Source: Ectobius pallidus
Taxonomy: Eukaryota > Arthropoda > Insecta > Blattodea > Ectobiidae
Direction of reading: 5' to 3'
Length of the DNA stretch: 64,000 nt
Assembly (NCBI GenBank): GCA_964059195.1
Contig: CAXKWD010000005.1
Span: 141,385,686 to 141,449,685 of the forward strand
A model generated the notes under the pieces. That model was given only the letters and a program-made list of their open reading frames with translations, did no database searches and was not told the DNA's origin. This document shows positions 1-13,800 of the stretch, piece by piece. The position numbers and the translations under genes were made by a program. Every line of letters starts with the position of its first letter. Positions within the stretch are counted from its first letter, which is position 1.

Positions 1-620
1 TTGCTATTACACCTATCCTTTTCTATAATATTTAAATAAATTAGAAATCTACATATTGTAGTATTGAATTTCTTATAAGAATAATAACTTTTTTAAATTC
101 CAAAATGTCTTCTGCTCCTTGGTACATGAGTGTTGTCCAGCAGCGGATCCTTGAAAGGTGGCGAACGTAGCTCTACCACACTCTACTCAACCCAAGTTGG
201 CACCATGGAGGGATAAAGTTGTTGATTTTATGGGAATCAATAGGCTAAAGCCTGAGGTTCCCAATCTTGTAAATGTCAAACTCACAGCACACTTTAAGAA
301 CCTTTCTTTTGGGGAAATCCGTAAGACATTAGCATAATTTATAGCATTTAGGCTATTAAGTACTATCTGACATAATATCATTGCAATAATAAAATTAAGT
401 CTTTCTATAATGTACCTTTGAACAAAAAATGTTACATAACAAAACCTATACCTAAACATTTAATAAAAGTATGATTATGATTAAGGTTTAGAAACTCTCA
501 GTCTGGAGATGTTTGGCTTAATAGAACACTTTTACCTAGTAAATCTGACACAAGATCAAATCTGGTTTGTAAATTCTTCATGTACATGAGACTGAAAATG
601 TGAATGTGCATGAGTATGTA
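1..620. other. AT-rich non-coding stretch, probably calpain-7 intron 5
   Basis: I see no supportable gene here. Calpain-7 exon 5 ends at 1649 (minus strand) and I could not find the following exon, which should continue the protease domain, anywhere in 1-1648. This stretch is therefore most simply intron 5, running off the left edge. The short open frames present have no recognisable domains. Confidence 0.5.
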
Positions 621-1134
621 CAGTACAACCTGTCTTATCCAGATCTGTGATATTCAGACCCTCCCATATCAGGACGTATGTTCAAATGAATTTTACAACT
701 TTGCATGAGCGAGACCCATGTGCAAGATGGTACTGTATCAGTGTGATAGGTGGAATGTGGAAGTGAGGGTTTTTTCTAACCGATGATATATATTTTTTTC
801 ATTCTAAAGACTATGGAATTACAGTTTACTTACTGGTAAATATAGTTTTGAAAAATTAAAGTTTGCCCTACATAAATAGGTCTGCTGTAATTATTGTACA
901 GTAACTGGTAATTTTTTAGTATTCTCTACTGTTTGTACTGTAGCTTTACAGGTTTGTTTTACTTTACTATGGTTGCTAAAATGTAATAAATGTCTAAAAA
1001 ATCAACAATACGCATATACAGTAGTAATTATTTCCAGCCCTCTAGCTATACTTAAATGATCTTGTGATATCCAGATTTTTCAATAACCAGATCGCCCGGT
1101 CGCCACATTACTCCAGATATGACAGGTTGTACTG
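621..1134. mobile_element. pogo-like MITE, TA-flanked
   Basis: A 514-bp non-coding element. The left end reads CAGTACAACCTGTCTTATCC and the right end carries the inverse (GATATGACAGGTTGTACTG). TA dinucleotides lie immediately outside both ends (619-620 and 1135-1136). Termini starting CAGT, a TATCCAGA-type subterminal motif and a TA duplication fit the pogo/Tigger branch of Tc1/mariner. No transposase remains, so it is non-autonomous. Confidence 0.7.
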
Positions 1135-1648
1135 TACCTACAAATGATATTAGATGTTGTGTTGCCCATGGTGACAGCACCCATGAGTACTGTGTTTATC
1201 AAAACTAAATTATTGATTTTTTGAAAGATACTTATTTTGAAGGAATATTGTGTAAATGGGGCTGCATACATAGTTCAGTAATTAACATCTCGCTGATAAC
1301 AGATCTGAAAGTTCTAATCATTCCCCAGGAGCTCAAATTTTTATCTGGGTTAGGGAGGTCTGGCAATGAGTATCAGTTTTGAAAAGTGAGGAGCTTTTTC
1401 ATGAAGTTGCAGGTCCAGGGAAAAAGAAACCCCCCATCAATATAAAATCGGCCATCAACCAATGAAATCGAAATGCAAGGTTAGATGATGCAGCAGTTGG
1501 ATGGTAGGTTCTACCCCTTCACGTTGCGTCATGTCACTTTAGTTCAGTTATGTGCAAAAGGTGCATTTCACTCTGTAAGAAAAGTATTATACTTATTATA
1601 TCTACCAATATTTACAACACAACAGTATTATCTATTATAAGTACTCAC

Positions 1649-1839
1649 ACTGTTGGAGCCTGGAAAATCGTAGCCACCCATCACTTTCATATAAGCTTTC
1701 TCAAGTAATGAAATCCACAGCTCCCCCTTGTTTGTGGAGTAAGAGCACAACAGTTCACCATGTCTCCCAACAGGAAGATAATCATCTATTATCACCTTCC
1801 GAGGGATACCATTGATATGTAGTTTTACCATATATTTGC
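1649..1839 (-). CDS. CAPN7: calpain-7 coding exon 5 (protease domain, part)
   Basis: 191 nt between a TTGTTGCAG acceptor (AG at 1841-1840) and a GTGAGT donor (1648 downward). It encodes [20 protein letters not shown] and ends [18 protein letters not shown] in phase 0. IIDD and EKAYMK are well-conserved calpain subdomain IIa/IIb motifs. The following exon, with the His region, is not in the window. Confidence 0.94.
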
Positions 1840-4800
1840 CTGCAACAACATCAACTTCATATAAAGAAAAAATACGAGAAGATATCTAGGGTGAAATCTA
1901 TGAAGCCCTGCCAGGTAAGCATGCTCTTCCAGCTCTCAGGAAAGTGACTTATAAATGACAGCCATGATCACAATCCCTCACTTGAAGCAGACACAGCTGA
2001 CTTCCAGTTTCTGCTAGCCATCTGACCACATGGTATTTCTTTAAGTAAGGCCGGGATGTTAATGCTCTATCAGAAGACGTAATACGCAAGTAAATATGCT
2101 CTAAAATATGTAAAATATGCTCAGAAACCAACTAAATATGCTCTATTCATTTAAGTAATTTCTTACTTTAAATTCTCTTGTTGGCTGAATTACATTATAG
2201 ATTACAAAAAATAGTAGAAGCTAGTACAAATTACATTACAAAACTTAAAAAAAAAAAAAAAAAAAAACCATAGCCAATGCAACAAATTAGGTAAATTGAA
2301 TACCAATTAAGCGAAATGTCCTTTTAATATTATACAATCAGTTCCGAAAAAATTAGGCTGTGTACTGTCAATTATTGACAGTAATTATTATTTTACAGAC
2401 TGTTCTCAAATATTCACTTTGTCAAATATGTTGTAAAATGTTTGAATTAACAGAGATGTTCACAATATTTAAAATCTGTCAGAAATAAGCTGTTAAAAAG
2501 TAATAAAATATGCACAAATATTTGAAGATCAAGAAAATATGATGAATTACTACAAAACTAACAAAATATGCAACAACATGCAAATTGAAACCATCAATTT
2601 ACTGTTATTTCTTCCATGTCTTGTATACATTTTTACACTAGCATGTAACAGAAGTCATAATAAAAAAAAAATGATTTTGCATAAACTGATGATTTTGGCA
2701 AAGGTGATCTTGCTCTTTAGCAGAAGACATTTGCCTTACTGCCATAACACATCATTATTTCTAACTTCCACTTTAAATAATATAATGTTCTTATGCTTAT
2801 TAGATTATTATCATGCTAGCCCCTAATAATAGTACCATTTAACATTTTTACTTCCTCTGCCCGTACCATAGGTACTATAGGTAGAGGAAGTATTGTTTTC
2901 GACCCTAAAATTCGAAGTTGAGTTTTTAGCATATATACACGTTTCAAGGCCCCCTGAATTCAAAAATACTATTTTTGGAAACATGTCTGTGTGTGTGTGT
3001 CTGTGTGTGTGTGTCTGTCTGTGTGGAACTTTGTGAACAGGCTAGCTCCGAAACGGAGAATCGTATGAAAACAAAATTTCTTATTTGGGTCAGGTACCTT
3101 CTGAAGATGTGATTCGAAGATTGGCGACAAATTTCTCTTATTTTTAAGGGGACTTGACATGAAGAAATTTTCGTTTTTCGCAATTTTCTCGAAAACGGCT
3201 CTAACGATTTTCTTTAAAATTTGCACATGTGTTCCTTTTACTGAGAGCTAAAACTTTTATTTGAAACTTTTTTTCGAAAAAATTCTCTGAGGGTAGTTAC
3301 AAGCCACCCACTGTTCACCCACTGTTTGTAGAAATTTTGTCTTGCGTGATGAACAACTGAATACGCGCTCTTTCACGGCCTCTTATTCTATATAAGAATG
3401 TGAAGTGAGAAAGATGTATTGTTGGCCAGGTATAGAGTAAAGAAATATCTGAGGGAAATATTCGATAAATTTCGGAAATTATTCTTTACGGCGGAAAGTT
3501 CAATAAACGTCTGCAGTCACTTGTTCTTTTTTTTAAAAGTTTCTTATATAGCCTGCGCTTTTAGTTGCATCATTGAAAGAAGAGGTATTTATAGGATAAT
3601 TAGCGTAAAATTGTGTCTTGCGATTCTGTAAAAGGATATGTGAATACTGCTAACTTTTATTTGGGCAGAGGAAGTTATGTGACTTTCACATCAGATTTTC
3701 TTAACAAAAATCTGTAGTATTGTTCATATTGTAAGAGTGCAAATACATTAGCTTTACAAGCTTCACAAATACACTGTATATTGACTTTTTCCATATCATG
3801 TTGGAGGGGACCCTGAAATTCCTTAAACCAACCCAAAATGTTGCTATTCTAGTTGTTACCAGAAACAGACTTTGAATTACAGATACAAAAGTGCAAACAG
3901 AGTTAAGTTTAAAGATACTGCTGGATTCATACCAAAAGGATTGTAAACAGGTTGTTTCCGGCTATTCTGAGGATAGATAATGGATGTTACCAACCGGCGT
4001 CCAAATCTGTGCTCATAAAGAGCACTCACAGCCAAAGACGCAACAAATGAACAGTCAGAAACTACCTGCAACAAAATAATAGTAAACCTTTTTTAATTGG
4101 ACAGCAAATTAGGGTACTAACTAGGGATGGGTCCTCGATACTTTCGATACCTCGATACTCTCAATACTTGCAAGGTATCGGCATCGAGCGATACTTCAGA
4201 AAACTCGCTCGGTACTTTTTAGATACTTTGGCAATTCTGCAATTTAAGGGAATGCGGTATCTCTTTCTGATTTTAGTAGTCTACTAAATATAGTAAATAT
4301 TTCTCTTTCTCCTTGAAATGGAGAAAACCACTCTGCGACTTTTCTAGTCATAAATAAAGACTTTCCGACTTTTAAAATTCAAACAGAAGAGCTTCTTAAT
4401 TTTTAGTTTTCTGTCAAACGTTTCAATAACAACCAACAAGCAAGCTGACTGTCCAAACCCCATTGTACGATGCTCCGTTCCGGAGATTATGTTACTGCTT
4501 ATTCTGCAAACCTTAAAACAGTTTGTTCAATGTTCTGCTCTGTGATCTGGGTAGAACGTCACATGATTATTTTATCCATTCAAAAGCAATCTATATTGGT
4601 ATGCTTTTAAAACAAGTCTGCATACCGGCTTTCAGTTGATATCTCTATGTGACAGAAAACTGTGTGGATTGCAGTACGATAACATTTTTTTTTTTTTTCA
4701 GTCAATATGAGTGAAGTGTGGAACTATTTTCAAATAGACCCTCACTGTGATAATCACGTGATGTACCTATTTATTGAAACTGGAAATGTTGACAGTATCG

Positions 4801-7800
4801 AGTATCGAGGAAAAAATCATGTATCGGTATCAAATATCGAGTATCGATAAAATCTGGTATCGACCCATCCGTAGTACTAACATTTCAAATTTTCTATAAT
4901 CAAGTCAGTTTGCCTGGCCTAAGATGTCACATCTAAAAGTGTAAAGTAAAATATCTGTGAGTGTGTACTTGCATGCATACAGCAGTCAAAAATTAAACTT
5001 GCATATTTTAATTATTGCTATGTCATTTTTCATTTCAAGGTGGTCAATATGTACCATATTTTACGGACCATAAGATGCACTTTTTTTACCTTGAAAACAG
5101 AGTCTTGAAAGTTGGGTGCATCTAAAGGTCCGAAGTACACTAAAAAAAATTAAAATAGTGGTAAATATTGCTGGAATAGCATAGTTTATAAACAAGGTGT
5201 TATAAACGATTAGTTACAAATTTTGTCAGAGACTGTACATCGGTAGACTTGTCACAATCATAAAATGAGGGTAGCTGGAAGCCAGGCATACAATGCGAAA
5301 AGAAGGGAATGTTGAGTTCTTTTATATGAAAGGGGTTTTTCTCCACCGAATGGTTTAAATAAAGACAAATGACCTCTAAACAGCCTAGTCCCATTACACT
5401 TACTTTATGCTGAATTGAGGGTTAGAGGGGTGCAAGCGTATTTTCAGTCTTTTATGAAAAATCAGTTCAGTTATTAAAATTTACACGATGCCACCTGTAC
5501 AGAAGAGATTTTCTTACAATGCAGGTTTTAAATTAGAAGTGATTTGCACTGATTCCATTGTACAAGGTTATAATTGTTTATGGAATGAAGTATATTATTC
5601 CTTTTAAAATTTTTCGTTTAGAATCATGTTAAATTTATTTTCCTTTAAATTTCAATCCTAAAATCAAGGTGCGTCTTATGGTCCAGAGCGTCTTATAGTC
5701 TGTAAAATACAGTACTTCATTCTAAATTGCAACTCATGAACCTGTTATGTAATGCCAAAAGTTCAAATCTAGGATATTCAAAGGATTTATTCTCAATTAT
5801 CTTAAATATTTATTACTCTCGTTAATGTTCTCTATAATAATATTTAATTATTAGTGAATTTGACCAATACATGCATGTGCATCAATACGAGAATACAAGT
5901 GGAATAGTAACTTTTTTAGGATCGTACTTACATACAAAAAGGAAAAAACCATATACTTACTGACAACATTGATATGAAATTAAATATAGCTAATATCTGC
6001 TCTGATATAAGTGATCATAATATACTACTACTATATGTAAAACCGAATACTGATGCACCATCTCTAAATACCTTTAACAACTTTTGCAGGACTAAAGTTG
6101 ATTACATCAAACTAAATTCTTATTTCACAGCCTCACCATTTGAATCTTACAGTGATGATGTGAATAATCTAACCGAAAATCTTGCCACTTATATAAATAC
6201 AGGTGAAAATATTTGTTCCATAAAAAGGCGAATAAAAAGAGTTCAACAACCACGAAAACCCTGGGTAAATGATGATCTCTTGGTCTTAATAAAAAGAAGG
6301 GATACGCTATTTACCAAAACAAAAAAAAAACAATGCCTCTATAAACATTCTAAATGACTACAAAAATCTTGCTAGACAGGTAGTTAAGTTAAAGAAACAG
6401 CTAAAAAAACAATATTATATTAGATTGTCTAAAGACATTAGTGATCAAAGAAAAATGTGGAATATTGCTAATAATCTACTAAATAGAAATAAAATTGCAA
6501 ATAACCAGATTACTAAATTGAAATTTGATAATAAAATATATACTGACAATAATGAAGTCTGTAATTTACTAAATAACTTTTATGTAAATATCCCAATATC
6601 ATTAAGACCTACTACACTGATCACTACAGAAGAGATTAACACTATTAAATTTTATGATAAATCTATATTCCTATTACCCACAAATATAGATGAAGTCAAT
6701 AATATAGTCAAAACACTTAAGAATAAATTCAGTGTGACTGAGAATAATATAAATAGCCTCACTATCAAGCAATGTGCAAGTCACCTAATTCCTCACCTGG
6801 TCAATTTAATAAACTTATCCTTTAGTGAGGGAATAATGCCTGATATCTGTAAAACGACCAAAATCATTCCAATATATAAGGGTGGAGAAAAAATCGATCC
6901 TAATAATTATAGACCCATTAGTATTCTTCCCACATTATCTAAAATAATAGAAAAAGTTATGAAAAATAGGCTATTATCCTTCTTAAATAACCCACAAAAC
7001 AGATTTCTTAACTCCGCTCAATATGGCTTCTTAAAAAAATCTAGCACCGTAAATGCTGTTGTTGATGTAATTATCCCAATACAGAAAACATTAGATAATA
7101 ATTTGATTGCAGCTGGGCTATTTATTGACTTAAAAAAGGCCTTCGATATGGTTGATAAGGATTTACTTCTTAATAAGTTGTATAGTTTAGGAATTAGAGG
7201 AATTCCACTTAATTGGTTCAAGAGTTACCTTAGAAATAGATATCAATATGTTTACATAAATGGGATAAAATCTAAAGTGCTTAAACAACAATATGGAGTA
7301 CCTCAAGGGTCTGTTTTAGGCCCTATTTTATTTCTAGTTTTTATTAATGACATTACAAATTTAAAACTACATGGTAATATCACTTTATTTGCTGATGATA
7401 TGTCAATTTTTTATTCTGGAAATACTGAAGTGGAAATTATTAATAAAATGCAATCAGATCTTAATCAACTAAATAAATGGTTAAAATTTAATAAACTAGT
7501 ATTGAATACAAACAAAACAAAGTATATATTTTTCAGGAAATTAAGTTTCACATCTCAGCAAAATTATCAACTCATGCTAGGAAACGATATTATTCAAGAG
7601 GTTGATAATCTCACTTTTTTAGGTCTAACTCTAGATTCAACTCTTAGTTGGAAATATCACCTTGAAAAAATAAAAAATAAAATAATATCAGTTATTGGAA
7701 TTCTTTCTAGATTGAGAGACATTGGATTACCTCGACCTTTATTAAAAAATGTTTATTATGCCCTTATTCACTCCCATTTTAGATATATGGATGTTGTGTG

Positions 7801-10800
7801 GCAATCGTGTAATAAAAGCCTAATAAGGCAACTTGAAATTTTACAAAACAGGGCCATAAAGATAATCTATAACCTTGACTACTATACTCCCACGAAACAA
7901 ATATTTCAGATTTCAGGAATTATACCTTTGTCTGTCTCATTAAAACTATCAATCACCATGTTTGCTTTTCAAGTGCTTAATAATCTATTCCATACCAATT
8001 TGTGCATCCTACAATTTAATAATGTTCACCAACATTATACGAGAGGTCAAAATAACCTTATATTAAATAATGTAGAATCATCCAGATATGGTCTAAAAGG
8101 AATTCTTTATATCATGACTAAACATTATAATAGTTTACCTCATGACATTAAAAGTGCTATCAAATTAAAACAATTTAAAAAACTAGCCAAAGCTCACCTA
8201 CTAGGTGAATATTTCTATAACTAAGACCTATATACCAATATACTAATCAAATTTACTTGGGCTAAACCATATCTATTTCATACACCGATTGTTCCTTTCT
8301 TGTTCAAATAACTCTGCTTCTAGAGGGTTTATATTAGATGGCTCCTATGTTTTTGTGTTAGATACTTGCTTTTGGGCTAATTAATGTATGTATTTATACA
8401 TTATAATTTATTGTAACTTGTGTTATATTCTTACTTTCTAATGATTAATGTATGTATTTTGTAATTTATTGTAACTTTCAAAAATGACCTTTGTTGTAGC
8501 CTCCTTTTTGTAAATAATTGTTTACATGCCTATTGTGCTTTTTATGTATTGAATATTGTTGTTATGTTTTGTAACTGCTGCAAACTTGTAAATGACTGTC
8601 CCTTTATGCGAGCCATCTGGCTCTTTGGGACCTTTATGATAGCTAATAAATAAATAAATAAATAAATAACCCTTGACTATAGTAGATTTATCCCCTATAA
8701 AGGTGACATGAGCATTGTCTGTCAATCACCTAGGCCTATGCATTGCAGAAAAGGTAAACTCAAGACTAGTTTTGACGACTTCATGAATTGATTCTCAAGT
8801 ATTTTAACCCTTTCACTGCTAGCACATTATCACTGTACAAACTGGTAGTGCTGAATTAATTTGCAAATTTCTTTTGTAATTATAAATGGACAAATAATTA
8901 CTAATAATTTGTCAGTTTCCTCCAAAACAAGAGTACACCATGTATTTCTTGAAGTTTAGACTGATTTACGTAACTCTGGGATAGCCCACATTCATCACAA
9001 CACAGCAGCATTTGAATGCATGCTGCAATACATTGCCTGAAATATTTAGCTACAGATGGCAGCTCAAGACAGAGAACAGGTAACTGATGGTGTCATGATG
9101 TAGACAACAAATGACACTCACTTTGAATCACTCTCACGGAGAATTGCTTTTGTCTATAGGCATGCAAAGTGGTGCATTGTATGCATGTGGTCAATTACAC
9201 AGCCAGCAGTGACGCGTGCTGATGCATACATACGGCTGTAGTGGTAAAAGAGTTAAAAGTAATCCTTATAGAGGGCAATTAAACTGAATGGCACAAAAAG
9301 AGTAGAGACCTACATTCCTTTGCTTGCTGTAATGAATTGATTTAACATACACAAATATAACATGAAAAGATTCAAGAAGTACAGAATAATGTTTCTGTTG
9401 AACATTACATGAGAATATATTAGAAAAAAATTCCTCTGACAGCAGGATTTGAACCCGTGACCTTCAGTTTTCCATGCTTGTTTGGAAAAACTGGTATTTT
9501 ATTTACTTTATTATTTAGTTCCCACAACAACCCTTGTTGACTACCTCAGAATTCTGGTTGACAATGAAGATCTGGTGACCAGAAATTTAGCAACCTGCAT
9601 TTGTAATAATTTAATTATTTTAATATTTATAGGAAATTCAACTTAATACACTCACCGTTTGTTTAATACTAAAACAGTCTACACGTTGTCCCATCACCAT
9701 TTTGGGCTCAGGGTAAATCTCATCAGGCCGTGCCCAACGACTGAAATCCCGCTTTTGTTTTGGGGATAAGGCAAGTTTACCATCTTTATCTGAGAACGGA
9801 ATAGAGAGCTGGAACTTCTCTCCTAGATCCACAGTCATGAATGGCACATATTCCTTCAGGTTGATGTGCGATGTCAGGAGAAGAACCCGCTTCTCCTCTT
9901 CTGTGTATGTGTCTTGCCCTGACACTTTAAGGTGGGCACTGCTACCTCTGTGTAACTGTGGCTTTGCTGAAATATATATTAATTAAAAAAAATAAATAAA
10001 CAAACAAACAAACAAAACAAAAACATACACTCAAATTAATTTCAATTATGTTGACTTTATAGTCTCATAAGTTGAGTGTCACTGGTATATTTTTACACTC
10101 TACATAAGGTAGTGAAAGCATAGTGTTCAACCTTGATATCTGGTGTAAAGTTTTCAGCATCAATACACATACTGAAGTGCCCTTGATCCAAAATATGAAT
10201 TTCAGAAATATGTGTGCGAGACCATATTATATTGATTTACACTTTTATTTTTTCTGATGTATTAAGACAGATTACACATCAGCTGATAAGTCCACCTTCT
10301 CAGCATATCTTTCTCTAACAATATGCACTTTTGCCATCGGTGTATCAACTTCTCCAGACCCTTCTGGAATCATTCTATCGGCATCACTGGTAAGATGAAA
10401 CTAACCCATGGTATATGGGATTATCTTTTGGGATAATTCAGTAAACAGTAAAATGTTATTCAAAATCCAAGAAAAGTTATAACAGCAGCTGTAGCAATTT
10501 ATTCAAATAAATCTGTATCCTTTCATTACTTTCTTTGTGTATACAGCTATTTAATAAAAACAATAATACATTGCAAGGTATATCACAACCCAATTCATTC
10601 TGAGTTAGCTCACCATACTTGTAATAAAACCAAATTATCTATAACCACCCATAGTACAGAGTTTTCTTTGTGTAAAGCTTGTCTTATAACAGCATCATGT
10701 TGTACCAGAGTTTACCAGATATCTTCAAAAAAATTTCCAATTACAATTTGTTCAAGAATAGATTAAGTAATTTTATGTAAAGTATAAGCATAGTTTCTAC

Positions 10801-13800
10801 AGTAGGCCTATAGATGAGTTTGTTGAAAATTGTAACATAATATGATGGCTGCACTTGAAATGTAGATTACTGGTTTCCTATACCGCCTATTATTATTATA
10901 GTAGTAACTTACAAGTATTAATTATATTCATTTAGTAGTTTACGAAAATTGACAATTCCCATACCATATAACTGTAATATGATCTATTGGATGAATAAAG
11001 AATTGAACTGAATTACATAAAATAAATTCTAATATACAGTTTGTTGCTATTCTGTACCTTGGTTCCAATTTCAAGAAATGAAGTATGCCTAACAAGATTA
11101 AAATCAGTGAGATTTATATAAAAAAAGAGCTGTAAAATAAGGAGGAGATAGAATACCTCTGATTGGAGAGCGGTTTTAATGGCAGCCAGCCAATATGGAA
11201 GTTGTAAAAAAGTGCCCCTTGCTATATGGTCCATCAGCGGTAGGCTTACAGTATCCCATCAGTAAAGATGAGAGCCCACGTATCTCCAAATTGGTAACTT
11301 TTCAGGAGACCAAAAAAAGTACTACATAGTATGTGTGATCTCACATTAATCATTATTTAATTTGATAATTTGCTAGTCCACATACGATGAATTACCAGAA
11401 ACAAAGAGCTGTTTTCTGACCATTTTACCTAAAAACACTGATTTCGGAGATAAGAGATTTCTCTTCTTAACAATGTCACATCCTCATCAGTGTCTAATCT
11501 CTTATAATCACAGATCCGTGAAAATTGTTTTATTTCTTATCAAAATTACAATATATCGGTGTTAATACTAAGCTGGCAATGTTCTTTTTAAAATACGATC
11601 TATGTATGCCAATTTTATAATCCACTTATTATATTTATTACGAATTAGCCTGTACTATACCAGAGACGAGATAAGAAGGAAACCAGAAGTAAACAAAAAC
11701 CAGTATGTCTGTCTCACTCTTAAGTCATGCGAGTAATGTGCTAGAGTGAGAGACATGTATGGGTTTTTGTTTACTTCAGGTCTCCTTCTTAGAATGGTCA
11801 GACTTTAAGTAACTTTTCGTAAGTTCAAAGTGAATACTCATAACTGGGTATTGTTGTCTCAACAATTTAGGAAATAAACATTTCTTAAAAACTGAATTGA
11901 CTTGTATTTCAGCATACAAAATGGGAAGAATAGAAGTTAGAATTTATGGTGCAGTCTATGATTCTGAACGTGCCGCAACATGCGTTGCAACACCTGGTTG
12001 ATCCTGTGGTTCTTACTCCTTGGCTCAATTATATGCAGTGAGTAGTTTGTTTTGGAGCAAAATCTGAGGTAATAAGCACAGGAAATTATGAACATTTCCC
12101 TTAAAAGTTAGTTAAGATTTTGTCCAAATAAAACAATTTTGCTGGAATTCATTTAAAAAATGGGATTATGTTTATTTTTCTGGTAATTATGTGAATTTGC
12201 ATTGTTTTGCAAATCAAAACTATGTTTTTTTGGGGTTATGGATGGCTATAAAAGAAAAGTTTGCAAACATTTGTCAAAATGAGAACAATTCATGTTATTG
12301 TGTCTCACGAATTTCACACATCTCTATGCATAAGGCACTCGTGTGCTCTAAACTGATGATTTATCAATTTTTTGTTAACTGTTAAATCAATTTATTTTTC
12401 AGCTTGGATTTTTGGAAATATTGAACTATCAAGACTCTACTATATTAGAAAATTTCACTGCACAATTATTTTACAACACATACAAACAATAATCTCCCTA
12501 CACTGCACAAAAATGAGAATAATACAAGAGTTTTTTTTTAGTTCTGGCAACTATTTTATTTCTCCATGCCTAGCATACGTACATGTTCTAAGTTTTATAG
12601 GCATTTGATGTAATCACCATCATTGCGTACAACGTGTCCCAGCAATGCCGAAGTCTTAGGATCTGGTTGGCACTGCCTAATCTGTTGATGGTGCAAAGAG
12701 AGCAGTTGGTTGCCTGTAAAACATCTTCAACTGTATGAAAGCGAATCCCGCAAAGTGACTCCTTCATCTTTGGGATTAGATAGACTTAAATCTGAAGAGT
12801 ATGGAAGGTGATAGAGCACCTCCCAGCCCCAGCACTTGAACAGTTCAGACACAACTCCTGCTGTATGCGCCCTAGCATTGTCAAGCATATCGTTTTTTTC
12901 TCAGAGCTGCTCGTAGATTGTTATGCAAAATCAAACAGTAGTACTCCACAATAACGTTCTGCCTTGGGGATTCGCTTTCGTATAGTTGAAGATGTTTTAC
13001 AGGCAACGACCGCTCTCTTCGCACCATCATCAGATTAGGCAGTGCCAACAGGATCCAAAGACATCCACATCGTTGGGAACACGTATGCAATGGTGGTGAT
13101 TACATCGAAGGCCCATAAAACTTAGAACTATGTACGTATGCTATGTGTGGAAAAATAAAATAGTTGCCAGAATAAAAAATCAACCCTTACAGCATACCTT
13201 GGCTTGATGTAGGCATGGATCGCACTGTTGTACTAGCAGTTGCACTCTCGTGAACAGGACTGAGTTTTGGTTGAGCAGCCACTTGAGGCTGAGATTGCTG
13301 TGTGATCCCTTTTAGTTCTTCCGCACGTTCCAGAGCTTGGCGGGTAACAGTCACTAATTTTTCCCGAAGTTTCTCATCACTAGTACCAGACTTAGCCTTA
13401 ATACCCAATTCCACGGCTTGCAAGTACAGCTCTACAGCTTCGTCCTTGTTCTCTGCCTCATCTTCATCCAGGGCCTGATGGAAAAGGAAGTTACACTGCT
13501 GTAACAGCTTCTGGCTTTCAGACAACACCTCTTCCTGTGCTGCAGCTTCCTGAGTTCGTCCTGCAAATATATGTTTTGTATATATATCAGCTTTCATGGA
13601 GGCCTTCAAAATGTAAGAGGCAAGTTCTTTTTGTGGAACAACAAAGGTAAGGCAATAAGGATCCTCACTTTTTGTTTAATATTTTGTAGGTTGGCTGTAC
13701 CTTGTGCTCACGCATGTCAACATGTTGTTCATTAGTCTCCACTTGTGGAACGTTTGACAGTTATGGCTCCACTGAGTGTAGCACTGTTGCATATTAAGCA

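Noticed and set aside
187..459. A 90-codon minus-strand ORF as a calpain-7 exon
   Set aside because: No similarity to the calpain protease region and no splice sites in the right phase.
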